Shown: positions 1-8,453, counted from the stretch's first letter. The stretch is 64,000 bases of DNA from Prevotella sp. HJM029 (GCF_000599605.1 NZ_KK082674.1:1-64000), one strand, 5' to 3'. Numbers and translations: made by a program. Notes: generated by a model not told the origin, from the sequence alone.

Positions 1-78
1 GTTGTCCATAATAAATAAACTGTGTAAAACTAATTTTATTGTAGCATGACACTGTTTACTTTACACTCTCGGTATATT

Positions 79-1164
79 TTATCCTTTTAATGCAATGTTA
101 TAATTGTAATAATGTGAATCACCCGTCACATCTTTCAGCACCTTTATAAATGGAGGAAAATTCACAGCTTCTTGCTCTGTAATACCCTTTGTTTCTAAGA
201 TCATTAGTTCATTAATAGGGCGTTGAAAATTATCCAATTCGAAATATTGCCCTTTCCAAATAAAGCTCTTGCGTGTCTTTTGGATTTCTTGACGATAGGG
301 ATCTGCCTGCTGTAACAATGATTGATAGAGGTTACTACGAATTTGTCGCTCAGTTACCAACTGATCACCATTGGGTAAATTTTTCTTCGTGGTATGCACA
401 TAAACATTTTTTCCCTGCCATGCCCGCCTACGCAAACGTATTTCGCAACCAGGTTCGGCCACAAGATAGGTTTGAGTAATATCGCTTTCAATGCAATTGG
501 GTATTTCACCAATTAATTCAACCACGTATTTCCTTTCTTCAACAATGGGTTGCGGAATGCCTAAGACACTTGAAATTTCTTTTAATACACGATGCAATTT
601 ATTATTAAAGTCTTCATGGTTATTGATTACACGAAGATGGGGATGGCCTGTCCATGCATTAATCACCCTCTTATCGACCTCACGAGCCATCTCCAAGCCC
701 TCTGTCCGCTGTTTGTTATTAGCCGTAGTATAATATTTCTCAGCACCATCTGCAGCCGAAACCAAATGGAGAACGGCATCATAACGATGATCACGCAAGT
801 CTGTGGTTGAGATTCCTACAGCAGCTGTGATATCTTTCCAAAGCTGTGGCTCCATGTAGGCTGATATATCCATCGCTCCACGATCGCAAATAATCATTGT
901 TGGTTCATCGCATTGTTCAGCCATGTGCTGAAACTTATCTTCCAAAGCCAACTGGATTTCAAGTGTGGCCTTCTCTCCTTCGTAAAACAATGCACGATTT
1001 TGAGTTAGATAGTCCATACCAGATTGGCTAAACATCGTGGGCACCTCTGGGATAGTAAATACCTTATAACCCAAGCTTGAAAAATGCTCTATTACTTTTA
1101 CTAAAGCAGTGGTCTTTCCTGCACAAGGACCACCTGTGAGTACAATTTTCTTAATCTTATTCAT
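79..1164 (-). CDS. AAA-type NTPase with C-terminal CYTH-like domain
   Basis: A 361-residue protein with a clear P-loop, GGPCAGKTT at residues 11-19, directly after a hydrophobic strand, and an IICDRGAMD strand near residues 91-99 that resembles a Walker B. The first 200 residues look like the AAA_28 nucleoside-triphosphatase family. The last 150, beginning at EERKYVVEL near residue 209 and including an Arg-rich RLRRR strand, look like a CYTH-type triphosphate-binding barrel. This two-domain layout matches the family that includes eukaryotic TTD14. The bacterial role and substrate are not known to me. The gene ends the minus-strand run at the left edge, 59 bp downstream of the AraC-type gene. 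Start ATG is at 1162-1164. The domain call is fairly sure; no function is claimed. Confidence 0.8.
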   Translation of the reverse strand: MNKIKKIVLTGGPCAGKTTALVKVIEHFSSLGYKVFTIPEVPTMFSQSGMDYLTQNRALFYEGEKATLEIQLALEDKFQHMAEQCDEPTMIICDRGAMDISAYMEPQLWKDITAAVGISTTDLRDHRYDAVLHLVSAADGAEKYYTTANNKQRTEGLEMAREVDKRVINAWTGHPHLRVINNHEDFNNKLHRVLKEISSVLGIPQPIVEERKYVVELIGEIPNCIESDITQTYLVAEPGCEIRLRRRAWQGKNVYVHTTKKNLPNGDQLVTERQIRSNLYQSLLQQADPYRQEIQKTRKSFIWKGQYFELDNFQRPINELMILETKGITEQEAVNFPPFIKVLKDVTGDSHYYNYNIALKG

Positions 1165-1223
1165 TTATGAAGGAAATAAATATGTGCCTTTTTATATCTA
1201 CCATAGCGTAGGGAGATTTTTCA

Positions 1224-1658
1224 TCATTTTGCTTCAGGGACTTGCACAGCCATATTAGCTTTCCTATATTGTGCAGGGGTCGTATTCTCATGTCTATAGA
1301 AGGCTCCATAGAAGCTTTGTCGATTATTAAATCCCACCATTTCACCAATTTCTTCTGTGCTGAGATTTGAACAGCGCTTTGTCGTTAGCAACAGCTTTGC
1401 CTCACGAATGCGTTCAGCATTAATTAAACCGCAGTAATTGGTATGAAATCTCTCTGAGCAAACAGCAGAGATATAGCGTGTATTCGTTCCTAAATCTATT
1501 GCTAAACGCTTCAGGTTGTAACCTGGTTCTTTATATTTCTTTTCAACTACAATGCACTGATAGATACCCTTTTGTAGCTCATCTCTCACTGTAGCACGCA
1601 TTAACACTGGGTTAGCCTGAACTTTGTTTTTTTTTTCTGTAATATTATATTTCGACAT
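1224..1658 (-). CDS. Short AraC-family HTH transcriptional regulator
   Basis: About 144 residues, consisting mainly of an AraC/XylS DNA-binding domain. The first helix-turn-helix lies around LAIDLGTNTRYISAVC. The second is around EEIGEMVGFNNRQSFYGAF, followed by the family's usual 'TPAQYRK' ending. There is no recognisable ligand or receiver domain in front, so the protein is an HTH with a short, Lys-rich leader. I chose the ATG at 1656-1658 (MSKYNITEKK) over the in-frame ATG at 1722-1724, because a TACTTTTG -7 box overlaps the upstream ATG and would put the transcript start inside it. Target genes cannot be told from the sequence. It lies alone between the NTPase and zinc-ribbon genes. Confidence 0.75.
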   Translation of the reverse strand: MSKYNITEKKNKVQANPVLMRATVRDELQKGIYQCIVVEKKYKEPGYNLKRLAIDLGTNTRYISAVCSERFHTNYCGLINAERIREAKLLLTTKRCSNLSTEEIGEMVGFNNRQSFYGAFYRHENTTPAQYRKANMAVQVPEAK

Positions 1659-1721
1659 ATTTTTAATAATACTATCTAATGGATAAGGTTTAAGTAAATA
1701 TGAATAGGTTATACCAACTTG

Positions 1722-1729
1722 CAAAAGTA
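1722..1729 (-). promoter_or_regulatory. -7 box for the AraC-type gene
   Basis: TACTTTTG on the minus strand matches the Bacteroidetes -7 consensus TAnnTTTG. No good TTTG -33 box is seen at the usual 19-20 bp. Its position argues for the downstream start codon of the regulator. Confidence 0.45.
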
Positions 1730-1838
1730 AGCAACAAAGCTTATAAACCGCACTTCTTTGTGACCAATATATAAGATGCTACTGCCACAAGTTGAAATAG
1801 CCTATTCTCATTTTAAAGATAACTCTCAAAAAGCAAGG

Positions 1839-2672
1839 TTATTCTTCTGTATCAACTTCTTTTTTCTTTCGGGTAGTACGCTTTGCACGCTTTGGTTTTA
1901 CTTCAGTTGCTGCATTGTCAACTGTTACACCTGCCAATTCTGGATCAACTAAAATACGCCCACAATATTCACAAACAATAATCTTTTTATGCATACGAAT
2001 ATCTAACTGACGCTGGGGCGGTATCTTATTGAAGCAACCACCACATGCATCACGCTGCACATATACAATGCCTAATCCATTACGTGCATTCTTCCGAATA
2101 CGCTTAAAGCTTGTCAATAAACGCGGTTCAATTTTCAACTCTAGTTCTTTTGCATGTGCTTTAAGCTTTTCCTCTTCTTCACGTGTTTCTTGCATGATTT
2201 CGTCTAACTCATCACGCTTCTCATCTAAATCTATTTGACGTTCAGAAATTGTCTTTTGGGCTATTTCTAAATCTCTTTGTCGCTCTTCAATCGCCATAGC
2301 TGCCTCTCTAATTTTCTTATTGGCCAGCTCAATCTCCAACGATTGATACTCGATTTCTTTCGTCAGCGTGTCATATTCCCGGTTATTCTTCACCTCGTCG
2401 AGCTGATGTTGATAGCGCTCTACGCTCTTTTGCGCCTCTTGAATGAGCTGCTGATTGCCATGAATGGCATCTTCTGCATCGGCAATATCGTGCTTGATTT
2501 TATCCACACGAATATTCAAACCCTCGAGTTCATCTTCCAAATCTTGAACCTCCAAGGGCAACTCTCCGCGTAAAGCCTTCTTTTCATCAATGCCACTCAA
2601 TGTTGTTTGCAATTGATAGAGCGTCTTCAATTTCTCTTCTACTGACAAGTCAGCTGCTTCTTTCTTTGCCAT
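1839..2672 (-). CDS. Coiled-coil zinc-ribbon protein (C4-type zinc ribbon family)
   Basis: A 277-residue protein with a long Glu/Lys-rich coiled coil (about residues 10-185), then a zinc ribbon with CxxC pairs at Cys210/Cys213 (ACGGC) and Cys234/Cys237 (CEYC), and a basic tail rich in Lys and Arg (KRAKRTTRKKK). This is the architecture of the C4-type zinc ribbon proteins (zf-RING_7) that sit next to nif3 genes in Bacteroidetes. Here it begins 5 bp after the Nif3-like gene, so the two are almost surely co-transcribed. The family is often linked to nucleic-acid binding, but its exact role is unknown. Confidence 0.85.
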   Translation of the reverse strand: MAKKEAADLSVEEKLKTLYQLQTTLSGIDEKKALRGELPLEVQDLEDELEGLNIRVDKIKHDIADAEDAIHGNQQLIQEAQKSVERYQHQLDEVKNNREYDTLTKEIEYQSLEIELANKKIREAAMAIEERQRDLEIAQKTISERQIDLDEKRDELDEIMQETREEEEKLKAHAKELELKIEPRLLTSFKRIRKNARNGLGIVYVQRDACGGCFNKIPPQRQLDIRMHKKIIVCEYCGRILVDPELAGVTVDNAATEVKPKRAKRTTRKKKEVDTEE

Positions 2673-2677
2673 ATCTT

Positions 2678-3475
2678 TTATAAATAAATAATGGGATTAG
2701 TGTTAATAGCGCTTTGAACACATCGCACGCCACAACACTGCTCCGTTATGATTGTTTGAAATATTTCTGTCGTATATTGCTCGCTTTGATAATGACCGAT
2801 GACGGCGATTTGCAGTTTCTGGTCGTAACCAAAATATTCATGATAGTGCATCTCGCCCGTAATAAAGGCATCGGCACCACATTTCCACGCTTGTTCTAAC
2901 AAAAAGGAGCCAGCACCACCGCAAACAGCAACACGCCGAATGGGACGACGCAAAAGCGCATTGCATTGCACACATTCTACATCGAATTGCCTTTTAAGTT
3001 GCAAAACGAAATCGTCTGCGGCTAAGGGTGTAGGGTACTCTGCAATAACACCATCGCCCCCCCTAACGCCATCTACGATTTGTTGCTGTCCAAAGAATTG
3101 CATTTGCGCTAATCCTAACTTCTCGGCTATTTTAAAATTCACGCCACCACATGCACTATCAATATTGGTGTGCATTGCGTAAACCACCACATGCCGTTCG
3201 ATAGCTTTACGTACAACACTCTGCACTTCATTCTCATCAGCAATTCGATTTAGCTTATGAAATATCAAAGGGTGATGTGCAACCACAAGATTACACCCCT
3301 TCTCAATGGCCTCGTCAATAATTGCAGGAGTCACATCAAGACACAATAAAGCCCCTGAAACTTCCACATCTGTTAATCCAACTTGCAAGCCTGCATTATC
3401 ATAGTCGGCTTGCAAAGGCAGAGGTGCAAATCGCTCAAGGGCACAAATCACTTCCTTAATTGTCATGCTATGCAT
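2678..3475 (-). CDS. Nif3-like dinuclear metal-centre protein
   Basis: A 265-residue member of the NIF3/YbgI family (also called GTP cyclohydrolase 1 type 2 homologues). The metal-ligand motif VVAHHPLIFH is near residue 65 and the C-terminal GHYQSEQYTTE supplies the second His/Glu set. The family forms hexameric toroids with a two-metal site; its physiological reaction is unsettled. It is shorter than the roughly 365-residue version with an inserted central domain. Two start codons are possible, ATG at 3473-3475 and ATG at 3464-3466 (MTIKEV); the second aligns better with the family start. A TATCTTTG -7 box lies just upstream at 3488-3495. It forms an operon with the zinc-ribbon gene. Confidence 0.9.
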   Translation of the reverse strand: MHSMTIKEVICALERFAPLPLQADYDNAGLQVGLTDVEVSGALLCLDVTPAIIDEAIEKGCNLVVAHHPLIFHKLNRIADENEVQSVVRKAIERHVVVYAMHTNIDSACGGVNFKIAEKLGLAQMQFFGQQQIVDGVRGGDGVIAEYPTPLAADDFVLQLKRQFDVECVQCNALLRRPIRRVAVCGGAGSFLLEQAWKCGADAFITGEMHYHEYFGYDQKLQIAVIGHYQSEQYTTEIFQTIITEQCCGVRCVQSAINTNPIIYL

Positions 3476-3487
3476 AAAATTATGTTA

Positions 3488-3495
3488 CAAAGATA
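3488..3495 (-). promoter_or_regulatory. -7 box for the nif3-like/zinc-ribbon operon
   Basis: TATCTTTG on the minus strand, a full TAnnTTTG match, 13 bp upstream of the first possible ATG. The predicted leader is very short. No convincing -33 TTTG at the expected distance. Confidence 0.45.
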
Positions 3496-3559
3496 GTTAT
3501 TTTACTACGCTTCTAACCACAATCCTACCATGGTTTAACTTTTTTTATTAATCATTTAT

Positions 3560-4345
3560 CTACCCTTCTTCTCCTTTTGAGAATTTTTCTTTTGAAAGTA
3601 GATGTCCATACGCATCAAAAGCATAACGCCGAGCCCATAATAAGCTAAAAATAAGTGCTAAAGGAGCTGCTGCAACCATCGTCGCAATAGCAATGAGTTG
3701 TAAAAATATAGCATCATAGACGCTTGCGCCAGCCAATAACATTGCCCACAATACCATGGAAGTCGTGCTCACAGCAATGTAAGACATGTGCCTAATTGAT
3801 GGTAAGAGCGAGCGGGTTATGGCACGCTTCATAAAAAAATAGACTGCTCGTTGGTGAGAGACACCATTGCCCAATAAATAGTTATAAAGTGCATGATGAT
3901 GGTAAAGCCCCATATAATAAGTATCCAAAGCTTTGCTGTTGCTCTCCAAAACACCTACCACACAAAATGCGAGTATAGGCAGCAAATAGCGTGCATTAAG
4001 CAAATTTCCTTTTAACGAAACGGCAAATACCGCCACTATAGTGACTAAAATCGACGCACATAGCGTAGCGACAAACACAGGAATAAAATGGTATTTAACT
4101 TTCCACCTAACCTGATGAACAATGGTGAACGATGCAAATGCAACAACTATCAGTAAGCAAATGAGGTTCAAAACAACTGAGTCTTGTTGAACAAGGAAAC
4201 TAAGCAGTAGCCAAGCCACAAACATGTTGACTGCCATTTTCCCTGCAGCCCAAAAATATTTTCGTTGTAAGCGCAGATGAAACAAAGCTACAATTGCAAC
4301 AGGAATACAGAATAACAAGAGCAAGAGAAACCAAGATAAAAACAT
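3560..4345 (-). CDS. FetB/YbbM-like ABC transporter permease (UPF0014)
   Basis: A 261-residue, very hydrophobic protein with about seven predicted membrane spans. The central block with SNSKALDTYYMGL, then AITRSLLPSIRHMSYIAV and the segment MLLAGASVYDAIFLQLIA, follows the UPF0014 pattern (in E. coli FetB: ...NSRALDR..., ...LIPTINSM..., ...ILAGVSP...). FetAB of E. coli is linked to iron export; related proteins are linked to metal or oxidative stress. The partner ATPase gene starts upstream and ends 7 bp before this start, but it has lost its nucleotide-binding motifs. Substrate is not inferable from the sequence. Confidence 0.75.
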   Translation of the reverse strand: MFLSWFLLLLLFCIPVAIVALFHLRLQRKYFWAAGKMAVNMFVAWLLLSFLVQQDSVVLNLICLLIVVAFASFTIVHQVRWKVKYHFIPVFVATLCASILVTIVAVFAVSLKGNLLNARYLLPILAFCVVGVLESNSKALDTYYMGLYHHHALYNYLLGNGVSHQRAVYFFMKRAITRSLLPSIRHMSYIAVSTTSMVLWAMLLAGASVYDAIFLQLIAIATMVAAAPLALIFSLLWARRYAFDAYGHLLSKEKFSKGEEG

Positions 4346-4352
4346 ATTCTAT

Positions 4353-4985
4353 TCAAAAAGATTGAGGAGTTATGTGAAGTGTGAGGCTTGATAACGTGCC
4401 CATACAGAAATTTTTCATGCTTTCATGGTTTGATGCCATGATGATAGCACCACCAGAATGCAGATAGTCTTGTAAATAATTTAACACCTGCTCAGACAGC
4501 ATAACTTCATCGTCTAAGTCCAACACTATATAAGCACGCTTCAACAATACAGCATATATGATGAGCAATGTCTGTAAAGCATTATGTCCCAATTTATTTA
4601 AAGATTGTTCAAAAAGATTATCTCCAAAGCCAAATTTTAGCCATTCTGCTTTAATTTGCTCACATATTATCTGCCGATCTATTAACGATATATAATCTAA
4701 CAATTCATCGACTGTTTCTAATAGGAAATCAAGTTGACGAGGCACAAAGGCAAAAAACTGATGGAAATAAGCTACAGATTGTGAATCTATTATATCTCCA
4801 TCCATCGTGAAATATCCCTTTTTCAGTGGGCGTAGTCCAACAATCGTGTCTACAAGCACTTGCCTGATGGGTTGCTCCCATGCATAAATACACAAGGATT
4901 CACCCGCATTGAGCTTAAAGTTTATTGGTGATGTAGGGGTTGAAGATAAGATTCCACTTAATTCCCCGTCTTTAATTTCTAACAT
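4353..4985 (-). CDS. Degenerate FetA-like ABC ATPase, Walker A lost
   Basis: A 210-residue protein with the length and outline of a FetA-type ABC ATPase: 'INFKLNAGESLCIYA' then 'IVGLRPLKKGYFTMDG', a Q-loop-like FAFVPRQ, a Walker B-like YIVLDLDD and an H-loop-like MASNHE. Where the Walker A glycines, lysine and serine should be, it reads AWEQPIRQVL. The LSGGQ signature is replaced by LNKLGHNALQ. The reading frame is intact, so this is not an obvious pseudogene. Its place immediately before the FetB-like permease supports the family call. It either hydrolyses no ATP or serves as a non-catalytic partner; this is inference. A TATCTTTG -7 box lies upstream at 5007-5014. Confidence 0.65.
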   Translation of the reverse strand: MLEIKDGELSGILSSTPTSPINFKLNAGESLCIYAWEQPIRQVLVDTIVGLRPLKKGYFTMDGDIIDSQSVAYFHQFFAFVPRQLDFLLETVDELLDYISLIDRQIICEQIKAEWLKFGFGDNLFEQSLNKLGHNALQTLLIIYAVLLKRAYIVLDLDDEVMLSEQVLNYLQDYLHSGGAIIMASNHESMKNFCMGTLSSLTLHITPQSF

Positions 4986-5006
4986 TCTGCATCTATATTA
5001 GCGAGG

Positions 5007-5014
5007 CAAAGATA
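5007..5014 (-). promoter_or_regulatory. -7 box for the FetAB-like operon
   Basis: TATCTTTG on the minus strand, a full match to TAnnTTTG, 22 bp upstream of the start codon. It lies back to back with the forward -7 box at 5057-5064 in the divergent spacer. Confidence 0.5.
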
Positions 5015-5056
5015 GGGATTTTTACTCTAAAATCGGAACAATTCAGAAAAAATAGC

Positions 5057-5064
5057 TAATTTTG
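5057..5064 (+). promoter_or_regulatory. -7 box for the agmatine operon
   Basis: TAATTTTG on the plus strand fits TAnnTTTG. The -33 element is not clear. The predicted leader to the chosen ATG at 5145 is about 75 nt. Confidence 0.4.
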
Positions 5065-5144
5065 CGCATGAGACATGTGCGATTTCGAGCTATAATTTGC
5101 ACTATATTGCACAACGATTTAGCACGTTTTTAATTATAAAAAAT

Positions 5145-6179
5145 ATGAAGTTACGCTACAACGATTATAGACTTCCATCAGAAAGTGAACCACAGCAAGC
5201 TCTGATGTTAACATGGCCCCATCAGAATACCGATTGGAAAGATTATTTAGACGAAATAACAATGGTCTATGTTGCAATGGCCGATAGTATTACAAAACAT
5301 GAAAATCTATGGATTGTCACGCCTCAAAAGCAAGTTGTCAGCCTGTTACTCACACAACACTTAACTGCGGAACAATGCCTACGGGTGCGTTATTTCGAAA
5401 TAGAGACGAACGACACTTGGGCACGCGACCATGCAGCATTAACGTTGAAATGTGGTAAAGAATTTAAATATTTAGATTTCAAATTCAATGGCTGGGGAGA
5501 AAAGTTTGCATGGCAAAAGGACAATGCCATTACCAAGAAAATGGCCGAGTTGCAAGCCTTTTCGGGCATAGTCGAAGACCATAACTATTTTGTATTGGAA
5601 GGTGGAAGTATTGAGAGTGATGGTGAAGGAACTATTCTTACAACCTCTTTTTGCCTGCTTGCACCACATCGCAACCAACCACTGACACAGGAAGAAATTG
5701 AACAGAGGCTCAAAAATATGCTACATGCTAACCGAATTCTATGGCTCAATCATGGTCGTCTCCTTGGTGACGACACCGATGGGCACATCGATACGATTGT
5801 TCGGATGGCACCCAATGACACGCTATTGTACGCGGCCTGTGAGGATAAAACAGACGAACAATATGGGGAATTCAAAGCTATGGAAGAAGAGTTGAAACTG
5901 CTGCGCACGCGCAAGGGAGCACCCTATCGGCTCATTCCCCTCCCCTTCCCCAATGCTATCGTTGAGGATGGCGAGCGATTGCCTGCCACGTATGCTAATT
6001 TTGTCATTCTCAATGGCGCTATCCTCTGCCCCACTTATGCACAACCGGCTAACGATGCAAAAGCAATGGCACAACTTCAAGAGGCTTTTCCCGACAGAGA
6101 AATTATCGGTATCGATGCCCGTACGGTCATCCGCCAACATGGTTCACTACACTGTTTAACAATGCAATTCCCAAAATAA
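5145..6179 (+). CDS. aguA: Agmatine deiminase
   Basis: A 344-residue member of the Porphyromonas-type peptidyl-arginine/agmatine deiminase family. It hydrolyses agmatine to N-carbamoylputrescine and ammonia in the cytoplasm. Family signatures seen include WARDHAALTL, LEGGSIESDGEG, DDTDGHIDTIVRM and the C-terminal catalytic loop HGSLHCLTMQ, with the nucleophile at Cys337. There is no signal peptide, and the next gene is the second enzyme of the pathway, so agmatine deiminase fits better than a secreted peptidyl-arginine deiminase. I chose MKLRYNDYRLPSE over an ATG 48 bp upstream, because the family begins here and the extra residues resemble spacer. Only 4 bp separate it from aguB. Confidence 0.92.
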   Translation: MKLRYNDYRLPSESEPQQALMLTWPHQNTDWKDYLDEITMVYVAMADSITKHENLWIVTPQKQVVSLLLTQHLTAEQCLRVRYFEIETNDTWARDHAALTLKCGKEFKYLDFKFNGWGEKFAWQKDNAITKKMAELQAFSGIVEDHNYFVLEGGSIESDGEGTILTTSFCLLAPHRNQPLTQEEIEQRLKNMLHANRILWLNHGRLLGDDTDGHIDTIVRMAPNDTLLYAACEDKTDEQYGEFKAMEEELKLLRTRKGAPYRLIPLPFPNAIVEDGERLPATYANFVILNGAILCPTYAQPANDAKAMAQLQEAFPDREIIGIDARTVIRQHGSLHCLTMQFPK

Positions 6180-6183
6180 GCAC

Positions 6184-7068
6184 ATGAAAGAAATTAAAAT
6201 AGGTTTTATACAACAACAGAACACGGCGGTGCCCGAAGACAACATGCAACGTCTATCCAAGGGCATTGCCGATTTAGCGAAACAGGGTGCACAACTCATC
6301 GTGTTGCAAGAACTGCACAACTCGCTCTATTTTTGTCAGGTGGAAGACGTGAACAACTTCGACTGGGCAGAGCCTATCCCCGGTCCATCAACACAGTTTT
6401 ATGGCCAGTTGGCTAAACAGTTTGGGGTGGTCATCGTCACGTCACTGTTTGAAAAGCGGGCGCCTGGCCTCTATCATAACACCGCAGTAGTAATAGAATC
6501 CGACGGAACCATTGCTGGAAAATATCGCAAGATGCACATTCCCGACGACCCTGCCTATTACGAAAAGTTCTATTTCACTCCCGGAGATTTAGGTTTTCAT
6601 CCCATAACAACAAGCGTAGGCAAATTGGGCGTGCTGGTTTGTTGGGATCAATGGTACCCTGAAGCCGCCCGTCTCATGGCCTTGCAGGGAGCCGAATTGC
6701 TCATCTATCCCACGGCCATTGGTTATGAAAGCAGTGATACACCCGACGAACAAGAACGCCAGCGCGAGGCATGGACAACTGTCATGCGCGGCCACGCCGT
6801 AGCAAATGGACTGCCTGTAGTAGCCGTTAATCGGGTGGGATTAGAGCCCGATCCCAGCGGAAACACACAAGGCATACGGTTTTGGGGCAGCAGTTTTGTA
6901 GCAGGTCCGCAAGGCGAGCTCCTCTATCGTGCCAGCAACAGCGATGAAGAGAACGTTATTGTGCCCATCGATTTGCAACACAGCGAGCAAGTCAGGCGCT
7001 GGTGGCCGTTCTTGCGCGACAGGCGCATTGATGAATATGGAAACATCGTCCGCCGATTCATAGATTAA
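6184..7068 (+). CDS. aguB: N-carbamoylputrescine amidase
   Basis: A 294-residue nitrilase-superfamily (carbon-nitrogen hydrolase) protein. The Glu-Lys-Cys triad is visible: Glu43 in LIVLQELHNS, Lys in GKYRKMHIPDDP, and Cys in VLVCWDQWYPEA. The sequence GLYHNTAVVIESDG and the ending RRWWPFLRDRRID are typical of the plant and bacterial N-carbamoylputrescine amidases. It releases putrescine, CO2 and ammonia from the AguA product. It is translated 4 bp after aguA, giving a two-gene putrescine operon. Start ATG 6184 fits the family N-terminus. Confidence 0.93.
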   Translation: MKEIKIGFIQQQNTAVPEDNMQRLSKGIADLAKQGAQLIVLQELHNSLYFCQVEDVNNFDWAEPIPGPSTQFYGQLAKQFGVVIVTSLFEKRAPGLYHNTAVVIESDGTIAGKYRKMHIPDDPAYYEKFYFTPGDLGFHPITTSVGKLGVLVCWDQWYPEAARLMALQGAELLIYPTAIGYESSDTPDEQERQREAWTTVMRGHAVANGLPVVAVNRVGLEPDPSGNTQGIRFWGSSFVAGPQGELLYRASNSDEENVIVPIDLQHSEQVRRWWPFLRDRRIDEYGNIVRRFID

Positions 7069-7180
7069 ATTGAGACACTGACGCACCATTATGACGCTCA
7101 AAAAGGCTTCAAAAGGTTGTAAAGTGCGTTAAATATCGCAAAACCCAAAAGGCTTATTTCGCCATCTGAGGGCTATCTAT

Positions 7181-7188
7181 TATATTTG
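7181..7188 (+). promoter_or_regulatory. -7 box for the OmpA-like lipoprotein gene
   Basis: TATATTTG matches TAnnTTTG. A TTTC at 7157-7160 stands 20 bp before it, a 3-of-4 match to the -33 TTTG. The leader to ATG 7228 is about 35 nt. Confidence 0.55.
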
Positions 7189-7227
7189 CAACATCAAAAT
7201 TTTGCATACCAACGAAAGGAAAAGTAT

Positions 7228-8079
7228 ATGAAGAAAAGTGTATTTCTACTCACATTTGCTACCGGAGCACTGCTGTTGAGCAGCTGCGCCAGCAAAAAGG
7301 ATTTAGAGAATTGTCAGAATGAAAATCGCGAACTCACGGCTAATTATCAGCAGGCACGCGAGCAATTAGCCGCCAGCAAAACACGTGTTGCCAGCTTAGA
7401 GGAACAGTTGCGCCAGCAAAAACGCGACTATGCAGCCTTGCAGCAATCGCTCAACAAGAGCCTCTCGAGCGCCAACACCAACAACATCAATATTTCAAAA
7501 TTGGTCGATCAGATTAATGAGAGCAACCAATATATCCGCCACTTGGTTGAAGTGAAAAGCAAAAGCGACTCGCTCAACATGGCACTCACCAACAAGCTCA
7601 CACGCTCGTTGAGCCGTGAGGAGATGAAAGAGGTCGACGTGCAGGTGCTGAAAGGTGTGGTTTACATCTCGTTGGCCGACAATATGCTCTACAAAACAGC
7701 CAGCTACGAGGTGAATGACCGGGCGGCAGAGACGCTGAGCAAGATTGCAAAAATCATCACCGACTATAAGGATTACGACGTGCTCATTGAGGGTAACACG
7801 GACAATGTGCCTGTAAACGCAAGCGCTCCCGCAATGAAAAATATCCGCAACAACTGGGATCTCTCGGCTTTGCGCGCCTCTTCTGTGGTGCAATTCCTGC
7901 AAACCCACTATGGTGTAGACCCCAAACGGCTCACCGTTGGCGGGCGTGGCGAGTATAATCCCGTTGCAACGAATGCCACCGAGGTGGGCAAACAGCGCAA
8001 CCGCCGCACGCAAATCATTATCACGCCAAAACTCGATCAGTTTATGGACTTGATTGATAAAGCGCCCGAAAAGAAATAG
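7228..8079 (+). CDS. OmpA-family peptidoglycan-binding lipoprotein
   Basis: A 283-residue protein. A lipoprotein signal (MKKSVFLLTF, then LLLSSC) puts the lipidated cysteine at position 20. Next come a Gln/Glu-rich coiled coil (about residues 25-110), a Ser/Asn linker, and a C-terminal OmpA domain with EGNTDNVPV, NWDLSALRASSVVQFL and the closing KQRNRRTQIII. The domain binds diaminopimelate in peptidoglycan, so the protein should tether the outer membrane to the wall from the periplasmic side. Start ATG 7228 was chosen because it begins the signal peptide; an upstream in-frame ATG at 7186 overlaps the -7 box. It stands alone, with its own promoter and a strong terminator. Confidence 0.9.
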   Translation: MKKSVFLLTFATGALLLSSCASKKDLENCQNENRELTANYQQAREQLAASKTRVASLEEQLRQQKRDYAALQQSLNKSLSSANTNNINISKLVDQINESNQYIRHLVEVKSKSDSLNMALTNKLTRSLSREEMKEVDVQVLKGVVYISLADNMLYKTASYEVNDRAAETLSKIAKIITDYKDYDVLIEGNTDNVPVNASAPAMKNIRNNWDLSALRASSVVQFLQTHYGVDPKRLTVGGRGEYNPVATNATEVGKQRNRRTQIIITPKLDQFMDLIDKAPEKK

Positions 8080-8144
8080 CACGGAGCGAATGGGGCATGC
8101 ATCGGGCTGCTTTAGAAAGCAGTGCACTGCCGCCCAATCAGTAT

Positions 8145-8186
8145 AACGAGGATAGTTTGCCACAGGCCGCTATCCTCGTTTTTTTT
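8145..8186 (+). terminator. Rho-independent terminator after the OmpA-like lipoprotein
   Basis: Perfect 11-bp arms (AACGAGGATAG at 8145-8155 and its complement at 8170-8180) with a 14-nt loop, followed by a T-run (the last two T of the arm plus TTTTTT). Confidence 0.9.
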
Positions 8187-8261
8187 ATTTTCATGGCGCA
8201 ACCTCGGGCTTGCAGGCCAAAATGCTCAAAAATAAGTGTTCAGCCATGGCGGAACAACAGA

Positions 8262-8453
8262 AAATCTCAAAAAATCCCTTGCAGACCCTCCGATTGGGCG
8301 TCAAATTTCGAAAACAACCCTCGCAGACCCTCTGATTGGGCGTCAAATTTCGAAAACAACCCTCGCAGACCCTCCGATTGGGTGTCTAATTTCAAAAACA
8401 ACCCTCGCAGACCCTCTGATTGGGCGTCTAATTTCGAAAACAACCCTCGCAGA
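8262..8453. repeat. Tandem array A: 42-bp unit, four full copies
   Basis: GCAGACCC recurs at 8281, 8323, 8365, 8407 and 8449, exactly 42 bp apart, giving four full units and the start of a fifth. A diverged partial copy precedes them (8262-8280). Units differ by a few substitutions (CTCCGATTGGG or CTCTGATTGGG; TCAAATTTCG or TCTAATTTC). There are no unique spacers. The array lies between the lipoprotein terminator and the promoter of the next gene, in the 570-bp spacer 8080-8649, which otherwise holds nothing I recognise. Part of the unit (CGAAAACAACCCTCGC) matches the unit of the array at 53858 in 14 of 16 bases. Confidence 0.95.

Noticed and set aside
4353-4985. Frameshifted pseudogene for the FetA-like ATPase
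   Set aside because: The frame is continuous over the full family length, with a promoter and an intact downstream partner. The motifs are substituted, not disrupted by a frameshift, so I list it as a gene.
5145-6179. Secreted peptidyl-arginine deiminase instead of agmatine deiminase
   Set aside because: There is no signal peptide or C-terminal sorting domain, and the next gene is N-carbamoylputrescine amidase.
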